Shown here: positions 1 to 4,513 of the stretch, in pieces
Numbering within the stretch: position 1 is the first letter of the stretch
How the letters are laid out: every line of letters starts with the position of its first letter
Source of the DNA: Paracoccaceae bacterium
Lineage (GTDB): Bacteria > Pseudomonadota > Alphaproteobacteria > Rhodobacterales > Rhodobacteraceae
Direction of reading: 5' to 3'
NCBI GenBank assembly: GCA_015487335.1
Contig: WFPZ01000213.1
Location: forward strand, 1 to 6,910
Length of the DNA: 6,910 nt
The notes under the pieces: model-generated
Seen by the model: the letters and a program-made list of their open reading frames with translations, nothing else
Told to the model about the DNA's origin: nothing
Databases searched by the model: none
Program-made: the position numbers and the translations under genes

Positions 1-66
1 CTGGAGCTGGAGCCCGGCGCCTGGGCCGGAGTGCGCGGGAAGGTGGCGCGCTGGGACGATACGTAA
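1..66 (+). CDS. 3' end of an unidentified protein-coding gene (partial)
   Basis: Frame 1 is open from the window edge to a TAA stop at 64-66 and encodes the last 21 residues, ending in GAWAGVRGKVARWDDT. Nineteen of the 21 sense codons end in G or C, as in the undoubted genes of this window, so it is probably a real gene end and not a chance frame. The tail is too short and featureless for me to assign a family. It reads in the same direction as mtnP but is 218 nt away and separated from it by hairpins, so co-transcription is uncertain. Confidence 0.5.
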   Translation: MELEPGAWAGVRGKVARWDDT

Positions 67-165
67 GGCCCGTTGAGCCCCGCCGCCGGCGCGGTTTCCC
101 CGATGGGGCCGTTTCCGCGAAGCCCTCCTTCACCTTGCCCAAATACTCCCCGAGCGGAGCGGAAT

Positions 166-188
166 CGCCGCCCCTGCCAGGGGCGGCG
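166..188 (+). repeat. GC-rich hairpin upstream of mtnP (10-bp stem)
   Basis: A perfect inverted repeat, CGCCGCCCCT at 166-175 and AGGGGCGGCG at 179-188, is separated by only three bases (GCC). No T-run follows on either strand, so it is not a canonical intrinsic terminator. It is preceded by a less GC-rich stretch, TTGCCCAAATACTCCCCG at 135-152. From memory this resembles a motif often seen after genes in Rhodobacteraceae, but I cannot verify that here. It lies about 100 nt after the upstream gene's stop and about 100 nt before mtnP, so it could be a transcript-end or mRNA-stability element, or a dispersed palindrome. Confidence 0.55.
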
Positions 189-196
189 GAAAGGCT

Positions 197-214
197 TGCG
201 CCCGTCAGGGCGCA
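197..214 (+). repeat. Second hairpin in the mtnP leader (7-bp stem)
   Basis: TGCGCCC at 197-203 pairs perfectly with GGGCGCA at 208-214 around a four-base GTCA loop. It starts 8 nt after the larger hairpin at 166-188, giving a tandem stem-loop arrangement. No T-run follows. It ends 70 nt before the mtnP start, so it would lie in the mtnP leader if transcription starts upstream of 197. Confidence 0.45.
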
Positions 215-284
215 CGATCGGCCAGGCTTCCATCCCCGGCCCTCTTGGCCTAACCTCACCGCGCATTCAGGCTGAGAGGTACAC

Positions 285-1166
285 ATGGCACAAACCATGA
301 TCGGGGTCATCGGCGGGTCCGGTGTCTATGAAATCGACGGGCTGGAAGGGGCCTCGTGGCAGGCGGTGGAAAGCCCGTGGGGCGCGCCCTCGGATGAAAT
401 CCTGACGGGCGTTCTGAACGGGGTGAAGATGGCCTTCCTGCCGCGCCACGGCCGCGGCCATGTGCACAGCCCCTCCACCGTGCCCTACCGCGCCAATATC
501 GATGCGCTCAAGCGGCTGGGGGTGACGGACGTGGTCTCGGTCTCGGCCTGCGGCTCTTTCCGCGAAGAGATGGCGCCGGGCGATTTCGTCATCGTCGATC
601 AGTTCATCGACCGCACGTTCGCGCGCGAGAAAAGCTTCTTCGGCACCGGTTGCGTGGCCCATGTGAGCGTGGCCCACCCCACCTGTGCGCGGCTGTCGCA
701 GGCGGCCTTCGAGGCGGCCCGGGCGCAAGGGGTGAAGGTGCACATGGGCGGCACCTACCTGGCGATGGAGGGGCCGCAGTTTTCCTCGCTGGCCGAATCG
801 AGAATGTATCGCGAGGTCTGGGGCGCCGACGTGATCGGCATGACCAACATGCCCGAAGCCAAGCTCGCCCGCGAGGCCGAGCTCTGCTATGCCTCCGTCG
901 CCATGATCACCGATTACGACAGCTGGCACCCCGACCACGGCGCGGTGGACATCTCCGAGATCATCGCCACGCTCACCGCCAACGCGGACAACGCCCGCGG
1001 GCTGGTGGCGCGGCTGCCGGGGCTGCTGGGGGCCGGTCGCGAGGTTTGCGAACACGGATGCGACCGGGCGCTGGAATACGCGGTGATGACCGCGCCCGAC
1101 AAGCGCGACCCGGCGCTGGTGGCGAAACTGGACGCGGTCGCGGGAAGGGTCCTGCAACAGCGCTGA
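285..1166 (+). CDS. mtnP: S-methyl-5'-thioadenosine phosphorylase
   Basis: The product cleaves 5'-methylthioadenosine with phosphate to adenine and 5-methylthioribose-1-phosphate. It belongs to the cytosolic PNP/MTAP class 2 phosphorylases and clears the by-product of polyamine and acyl-homoserine-lactone synthesis. The 293 residues fit the family length. Visible motifs are GGSGVY (10-15), the phosphate-site RHGRGH (54-59), ACGSFREEMAPGDFVI (88-103), MEGPQFS (161-167), MTNMPEAKLAREAELCY (186-202) and TDYDSW (209-214). By comparison with human MTAP (D220/D222), D210 and D212 should contact the adenine base. The ATG at 285 is supported by GAGAGG at 274-279, 5 nt upstream, and by the immediate start of the family's first beta-strand (MIGVIGG). 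The adenine product feeds apt downstream. The gene ends 23 nt from the convergent DUF1810 gene, with no recognisable terminator between them. Confidence 0.96.
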   Translation: MAQTMIGVIGGSGVYEIDGLEGASWQAVESPWGAPSDEILTGVLNGVKMAFLPRHGRGHVHSPSTVPYRANIDALKRLGVTDVVSVSACGSFREEMAPGDFVIVDQFIDRTFAREKSFFGTGCVAHVSVAHPTCARLSQAAFEAARAQGVKVHMGGTYLAMEGPQFSSLAESRMYREVWGADVIGMTNMPEAKLAREAELCYASVAMITDYDSWHPDHGAVDISEIIATLTANADNARGLVARLPGLLGAGREVCEHGCDRALEYAVMTAPDKRDPALVAKLDAVAGRVLQQR

Positions 1167-1189
1167 CACGGCGGCAGGGCGCCCCGCTC

Positions 1190-1645
1190 CTACTCCTCCA
1201 GCCCGTCAATGAAATCCCGGCGCAGCGCCTCGAGCGTCTTCTGGCACCCGACACCGCCGTAGATCGCCCACAGGGCCTCTGAAAACACCGGGTCGGTGGG
1301 GCGGGCACGGGAAAACAGGGTAATCGAGGAGTGAAACTTCAGATCATCGGGAGAGCCGAAGATGGCAGCCACGTCGCGCCAGTGGCGTGACTGGTCCATC
1401 ACCACCCGGACACAGGTGGTCAGGCGTTCGGCCAGAACCGGATGAGCAATATAGGCAGAGGCTTCATCCCTGCCGTCTATTCCGTAGAAGGCCGAACGGG
1501 CACTGTGCCCCAGGCCCGCAAGCTGTGGAAAGATGAACCACATCCAGTGGCCCTTCTTGCGACCGCTGCGCAATTCGGCCAGCGCCCTGTCATAGGTGCG
1601 CTCCTGCGCGGCAAGAAACCGCTCGAGATCATAACCGCGTGTCAT
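1190..1645 (-). CDS. DUF1810 family protein of unknown function
   Basis: The 151-residue product matches the DUF1810 family (Pfam PF08837, sometimes labelled calpastatin). It has YDLERFLAAQERTYDRALAEL near the N-terminus, the hallmark GHWMWFIFPQLAGLG, then AYIAHPVLAERL and FGSPDDLKFHSSITLF. No signal peptide or membrane segment is seen, so it is probably cytosolic. The biochemical role is unknown. The frame extends 23 codons upstream to an ATG at 1714, but I chose the ATG at 1645 because the family fold begins there and the extra residues look unrelated. No good ribosome-binding site precedes 1645 (only GGCGAA). By hand count 40 of 151 codons end in A or T (about 74% GC3), against about 87% for both neighbours, which suggests a later arrival. 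Near the C-terminus (GGVGCQKTLE) a cysteine sits where I expect aspartate in relatives. Confidence 0.88.
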   Translation of the reverse strand: MTRGYDLERFLAAQERTYDRALAELRSGRKKGHWMWFIFPQLAGLGHSARSAFYGIDGRDEASAYIAHPVLAERLTTCVRVVMDQSRHWRDVAAIFGSPDDLKFHSSITLFSRARPTDPVFSEALWAIYGGVGCQKTLEALRRDFIDGLEE

Positions 1646-1651
1646 TTCGCC

Positions 1652-1679
1652 AACATAGCTGACCGACAGGCACGCGCAA
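1652..1679 (-). promoter_or_regulatory. Possible promoter for the DUF1810 gene (leaderless geometry)
   Basis: Read on the minus strand, TTGCGC (1679-1674) is followed after 16 nt by TATGTT (1657-1652), a partial match to sigma-70 -35 and -10 boxes (3/6 and 4/6). The -10-like box ends 6 nt before the ATG at 1645. Transcription would then start at or next to the first codon and give a leaderless mRNA, which agrees with the absence of a convincing ribosome-binding site. This is inference from spacing only. Confidence 0.25.
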
Positions 1680-1682
1680 TGG

Positions 1683-1703
1683 GCCGGAGCGGGATGTTCC
1701 GGC
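1683..1703 (+). repeat. Inverted repeat in the divergent DUF1810-apt intergenic region
   Basis: GCCGGA (1683-1688) and TCCGGC (1698-1703) form a perfect 6-bp inverted repeat around a 9-nt spacer. It lies within the 133-nt region between the divergent starts of the DUF1810 gene (1645) and apt (1779), just upstream of the possible -35 box for DUF1810. It could be an operator for either gene or chance in GC-rich DNA. I see no convincing sigma-70 promoter for apt here; only an isolated TTATGC at 1736-1741 resembles a -10 box. Confidence 0.25.
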
Positions 1704-1778
1704 ATGAAACGCATGGAAAAAGAGCGGCCCCGGAATTATGCAGGGCACGAAACCCGACTCATCCGAAGGCCCGCGCCC

Positions 1779-2318
1779 ATGAACAACGCCAAGACCGTCA
1801 AGGACTACATCCGCACCATCGTCGATTTCCCCCACGAGGGAATCATGTTTCGCGATGTCACCACGCTTTTCGCCGACGCCCGCGGCTTTCGCATGGCGAT
1901 CGACCAGCTGCTTCACCCCTACGCGGGAATGCGCATCGACAAGGTGGTGGGGCTGGAGGCGCGCGGCTTCATCCTCGGCGGCGCGATCGCCCACCAGCTG
2001 AGCGTGGGCTTCGTGCCGGTGCGCAAGAAGGGAAAGCTGCCGGGCACCACCATCAGTCAGGAATACAAGCTGGAATACGGCGAGGCGATCATGGAAATCC
2101 ATGACGACGCGCTGGAACCCGGGGAAAAGGTGCTGCTCGTCGACGACCTGCTGGCCACCGGCGGCACGGCGGAGGCCGGCATCAGGCTGGTCGAGCGCCT
2201 GGGGGCCGAGATCATCGGCTGCGCCTTCGTCATCGATCTGCCCGATCTGGGCGGGCACAAGCTTCTGAGCGATCTCGGCTACGACGTGCACACGCTGTGC
2301 GCTTTCGAAGGAGAATGA
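1779..2318 (+). CDS. apt: Adenine phosphoribosyltransferase
   Basis: The enzyme joins adenine to 5-phosphoribosyl-1-diphosphate to give AMP and pyrophosphate, the one-step cytosolic salvage route. The 179 residues are typical of bacterial Apt. Visible are the N-terminal VKDYIRTIVDFPHEGIMFRDVT (7-28), GLEARGFILG (58-67), VPVRKKGKLPG (79-89), the flexible-loop segment SQEYKLEYG (93-101), and the PRPP-binding motif VLLVDDLLATGGTA (118-131) with D122 and D123. The frame is open to an ATG at 1704, but I chose the ATG at 1779: it follows GAAGG at 1765-1769 with 9 nt spacing, matches the family's N-terminus, and the extra 25 residues look non-conserved. It is functionally linked to mtnP, the adenine producer 612 nt upstream, with the oppositely oriented DUF1810 gene between. 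Transcription probably ends at the terminator at 2404-2436. Confidence 0.96.
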   Translation: MNNAKTVKDYIRTIVDFPHEGIMFRDVTTLFADARGFRMAIDQLLHPYAGMRIDKVVGLEARGFILGGAIAHQLSVGFVPVRKKGKLPGTTISQEYKLEYGEAIMEIHDDALEPGEKVLLVDDLLATGGTAEAGIRLVERLGAEIIGCAFVIDLPDLGGHKLLSDLGYDVHTLCAFEGE

Positions 2319-2324
2319 ACCGTT

Positions 2325-2384
2325 TGGTAAGGAATCAGCGCTAGAACATCCCTGCCTGCAGGGAGCAGGCGCTGCTTGTTACCA
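2325..2384. repeat. Nested imperfect palindrome just after apt
   Basis: Starting 6 nt after the apt stop, several complementary segments nest around one centre. TGGTAA (2325-2330) pairs with TTACCA (2379-2384), AA (2333-2334) can face TT (2376-2377), CAGCGC (2336-2341) pairs with GCGCTG (2369-2374), and CCCTG (2350-2354) pairs with CAGGG (2359-2363) around a CCTG loop. An alternative inner stem is CCTGC (2351-2355) with GCAGG (2365-2369). In RNA this would be one long, interrupted stem-loop preceding the terminator. In DNA it has the shape of a small inverted-repeat element. I do not recognise it as a named family. Confidence 0.5.
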
Positions 2385-2385
2385 C

Positions 2386-2400
2386 ATGTGAACCTCACAT
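2386..2400. repeat. Short inverted repeat ATGTGA-ACC-TCACAT
   Basis: ATGTGA (2386-2391) and TCACAT (2395-2400) form a perfect 6-bp inverted repeat with a 3-nt spacer. The half-sites resemble those of CRP/FNR-family operators, but the spacing is shorter than the 6 nt expected for CRP, and no gene starts nearby. It lies between the nested palindrome and the terminator, so it may simply be part of the structured apt 3' region. Confidence 0.3.
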
Positions 2401-2403
2401 CGG

Positions 2404-2436
2404 AACGCCCCGCCATGTCCCCCGGCGGGGCGTTTT
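2404..2436 (+). terminator. Intrinsic terminator of apt
   Basis: A perfect 11-bp stem, AACGCCCCGCC at 2404-2414 and GGCGGGGCGTT at 2424-2434, encloses a 9-nt loop, and the 3' arm runs into TTTT at 2433-2436. It lies 85 nt after the apt stop on the same strand. On the minus strand only TT follows the GC-rich stem, so it should work less well for the convergent dehydrogenase transcript. Confidence 0.8.
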
Positions 2437-2441
2437 CGCAT

Positions 2442-2466
2442 CCCGCACCGGCCGCGTGGGTGCGGG
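2442..2466 (-). terminator. Hairpin at the end of the minus-strand operon
   Basis: CCCGCACC (2442-2449) and GGTGCGGG (2459-2466) form a perfect 8-bp stem with a 9-nt loop, 2 nt beyond the dehydrogenase stop (2469-2471). No T-run follows on the minus strand; the next bases are ATGCGAAAACG. It is therefore not a standard intrinsic terminator and may instead protect the mRNA 3' end or act with the neighbouring hairpin at 2404-2434. Position is the main reason for linking it to the minus-strand genes. Confidence 0.4.
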
Positions 2467-2468
2467 GC

Positions 2469-3881
2469 TCAGCCCAGCACCGCGCCGGGGTTCATGATCC
2501 CGGCCGGGTCGAGTGCGGCCTTGATGGCGCGCATCGCCGCCAGTCGGGCCGGATCGGCGTAGCGGCGCAGCTCTGCCACCTTCAGCCGCCCCACCCCGTG
2601 CTCGGCGCTGAAGGAGCCGCCAAGCTCTGCCACCAGATCATGCACCAGCCGAGTCAGCCCGGGGGCCTGCGCGGCAAGATCCTCGCGCCGGACACCCGGG
2701 GAGGGAAAGAGGTTGTAATGAAGGTTGCCGTCGCCCAGATGCCCGAAGGCGTTGATCCGCACGTCTGCCCTGGCGGCGATCTCGCGCCCTGCCCGCTCCA
2801 GGAACTCGGGGATTGCCGAAAGCGGCAGAGAGACGTCATGCGAGGCCACCGCCCCCACCCGCCGGTTGGCCAGCGGGATCGATTCGCGCATCAGCCACAG
2901 CGCCTGGCGCCGGGCCTCGTTCTGGGCCACCACCCCGTCAAGCGCCAGCCCCGCCTCCGCCGCCTCGCCGAACAGCCCCGTCAGGGCCTCCTGCGGGTCG
3001 GCGCCACCCGAAAGCCCCAGGTCGATCAGCACCGACCAGGCCGGCGGGCGGGCGAAGGGCTGACGGATCTCGGGCATGGTCTCGGCCAGAAATTCCAGCC
3101 CGGTGCCGCCGATCAGCTCGAAGGCCGAGATGCCCTCTCCGATGCGGCGCCGGGCGAGGTTCAGCAAATCCAGCGCCGCGGCGGGCGTGGGCACCACGAT
3201 CAGCGCCGCCCCCTCGCGTTCGGGCCGTGCGAACAGGCGAAGGGAGGCCGCGGTGATCACCCCCAGCGTGCCCTCAGATCCGATCAGAAGATCCCTCAGA
3301 TCATAGCCGGTGTTGTCCTTGCGCAGCCGCTTCAGCCCGTGCCAGACGCTGCCGTCGGGCAGCACCGCCTCCAGGCCGAGGCACAGCTCGCGCGCATTGC
3401 CGTAGCGCAGCACGTTCACCCCGCCGGCATTGGTGGCCAGGTTGCCGCCGATCCGGCAGCTGCCCTCCGAGGCCAGAGACAGCGGAAACAGCCGCCCGGC
3501 CTCGGCGGCGGCGGCGCGCACCGCGTGCAGGGTGGCGCCGGCCTCGGCGATCAGCACGTTCTCTCGCGCATGCACGGCGCGGATGCGCGCCATCCGCTCA
3601 AGCGAAAGCACCACCGGCGCGGGGCCTTGCGCCATCACCTGCCCCCCCACCAGACCGGTGCCGCCACCATAGGGCACCACGGGCACGCGGGCGCGGGCGG
3701 CCTCGGTGACGATGGCGGAGACCTCGGCCACGCTGGCGGGCGCCAGCACCGCGCCGGCCCGGCCGTGGAACCGGCCGCGCGGCTCTTCCAGATAGCGCGG
3801 CTCCACGGGGCGGAAACAGGCCTCGGGCAGCTGTTCGCGCAGCCGTGCCAGAAACGCCTCTGTTACCGGATTCAGCTCCAT
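2469..3881 (-). CDS. FAD-linked D-2-hydroxyacid dehydrogenase, D-2-hydroxyglutarate dehydrogenase-like
   Basis: A flavoprotein of the vanillyl-alcohol-oxidase/GlcD fold, predicted to oxidise a D-2-hydroxyacid to the 2-oxoacid and pass electrons to an unidentified acceptor. The 470 residues contain the FAD-binding PYGGGTGLVGG (70-80), GGNLATNAGG (145-154), DNTGYDLRDLLIGSEGTLG (189-207), then the C-terminal FAD-oxidase domain with GHLGDGNLHYN (380-390), SAEHGVG (425-431) and DPAGIMNPG (458-466). H381, H388 and E427 match metal ligands known in human D2HGDH, and DNTGYDL, HDVSLPL and SAEHGVG resemble that branch more than E. coli GlcD or lactate dehydrogenases. The exact substrate remains inferred. 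The ATG at 3881 follows a GGGGGG run 3 nt upstream, a short spacing. The gene starts 47 nt after the GNAT stop with no terminator seen, so it probably shares the thrC transcript. No transmembrane segment is visible. Confidence 0.9.
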   Translation of the reverse strand: MELNPVTEAFLARLREQLPEACFRPVEPRYLEEPRGRFHGRAGAVLAPASVAEVSAIVTEAARARVPVVPYGGGTGLVGGQVMAQGPAPVVLSLERMARIRAVHARENVLIAEAGATLHAVRAAAAEAGRLFPLSLASEGSCRIGGNLATNAGGVNVLRYGNARELCLGLEAVLPDGSVWHGLKRLRKDNTGYDLRDLLIGSEGTLGVITAASLRLFARPEREGAALIVVPTPAAALDLLNLARRRIGEGISAFELIGGTGLEFLAETMPEIRQPFARPPAWSVLIDLGLSGGADPQEALTGLFGEAAEAGLALDGVVAQNEARRQALWLMRESIPLANRRVGAVASHDVSLPLSAIPEFLERAGREIAARADVRINAFGHLGDGNLHYNLFPSPGVRREDLAAQAPGLTRLVHDLVAELGGSFSAEHGVGRLKVAELRRYADPARLAAMRAIKAALDPAGIMNPGAVLG

Positions 3882-3928
3882 CTGCCCCCCGTTGCCGCCC
3901 CGCCTCTGCCGCCCGCCCGGGCCGCGCC

Positions 3929-4513
3929 TCAGCCCACGTCCGTCTTGCCGCGGCGGTCGGCCCGCAGGTTGGCATAGAGCACATGATTGCGCCAGCGGCC
4001 GTTGATCTGCAGATAGCTTTGCGCCACGCCTTCGTACTTGAAGCCGCATTTTTCCAGCACCCCCCGCGAGGCCACGTTCTCGGGCAGGCAGGCGCTTTCG
4101 AGCCGGCTGAGATCGAGCGTGGTGAAGGCGTAGTGCACCACCGCCTTGAGCGCCTCTTCCATGTAGCCCTTGCGGGCATGCGGCTGGCCGATCCAGTAGC
4201 CGCAGGTACCCGCCTGCGCGGGGCCGCGGCGGATGTTGTCGAGCGTGATCGCCCCCAGAAGCACCCCGTCGGCGCGGCGAATCAGGAACAGCGGCATCGC
4301 GCTGCCGTTGGCGACCGAACGCTGCGCCCAGTAGACGCGTCCCGTGAAGCTCTTGCGCGAGAGATGGTCGTCCGACCAGGCGGGCTCCCACGGCTGCAGG
4401 AACTCCGCGCTTTCGCGGCGCAGCGCCGCCCACTGGCGGTAATCGGAGTGCTGCGGCGGGCGCAGCGTCATGCGTTCGGTCTCGATGCGAACCTTGCGGC
4501 GGCGCGTCAGCAT
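3929..4513 (-). CDS. GNAT family N-acetyltransferase, RimJ/RimL-like
   Basis: The 194-residue product has the single-domain GNAT fold of the RimJ/RimL group, which transfers acetyl from acetyl-CoA to protein N-termini or small amines. The N-terminal strand IETERMTLRPPQHSDY (10-25) is followed by LLGAITLDNI (85-94), the acetyl-CoA pyrophosphate loop GYWIGQPHARKGYMEEAL (105-122) and NVASRGVLEKCGFKYEG (146-162), the usual C-terminal signature. The first position of the Q/R-x-x-G-x-G/A loop is alanine (A113). RimJ modifies ribosomal protein S5 in E. coli, but sequence alone does not show that this homologue does. The ATG (4513-4511) overlaps the peptidase stop by one base (TGATG), and GAGAGG at 4530-4525 lies 11 nt upstream, which supports this start and translational coupling. 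Confidence 0.9.
   Translation of the reverse strand: MLTRRRKVRIETERMTLRPPQHSDYRQWAALRRESAEFLQPWEPAWSDDHLSRKSFTGRVYWAQRSVANGSAMPLFLIRRADGVLLGAITLDNIRRGPAQAGTCGYWIGQPHARKGYMEEALKAVVHYAFTTLDLSRLESACLPENVASRGVLEKCGFKYEGVAQSYLQINGRWRNHVLYANLRADRRGKTDVG

Noticed and set aside
81..97. Weak hairpin plus TTT after the upstream gene as a terminator
   Set aside because: The stem (CCGC 83-86 with GCGG 91-94) is only 4 bp and is followed by three Ts. In DNA this GC-rich that is easily chance.
269..284. GGCTGAGAGG before mtnP resembles the CUGAGA box of a TPP riboswitch
   Set aside because: The other conserved TPP segments (ACCCU...GAACCUGAU and the closing stem) are missing; mtnP coding sequence follows directly. 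The GAGAGG works as the ribosome-binding site.
67..284. Possible SAM-type riboswitch upstream of mtnP, suggested by the methionine-salvage context
   Set aside because: I looked for SAM-II-like and SAH-riboswitch-like conserved segments and found none. The region shows simple hairpins only. A covariance-model search would settle it.
267..1169. 300-codon open frame on the minus strand over mtnP
   Set aside because: The + strand encodes an unmistakable MtnP. The antisense product is Arg/His/Gly-rich with no motif.
1646..1714. N-terminal extension of the DUF1810 protein to the ATG at 1714
   Set aside because: The added 23 residues do not resemble the family, which begins near the ATG at 1645, and no ribosome-binding site supports 1714.
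1704..1778. N-terminal extension of Apt to the ATG at 1704
   Set aside because: The ATG at 1779 has GAAGG 9 nt upstream and gives the standard 179-residue enzyme. The extension is rich in charged residues and looks non-conserved.
2376..3977. 533-codon open frame on the + strand, antisense to the dehydrogenase
   Set aside because: It covers a gene with clear conserved motifs on the other strand, starts at TTG, and encodes a His/Gln/Arg/Gly/Pro-rich product with no recognisable domain. Strong G/C third-position bias removes stop codons from the opposite strand, so long antisense frames are expected.
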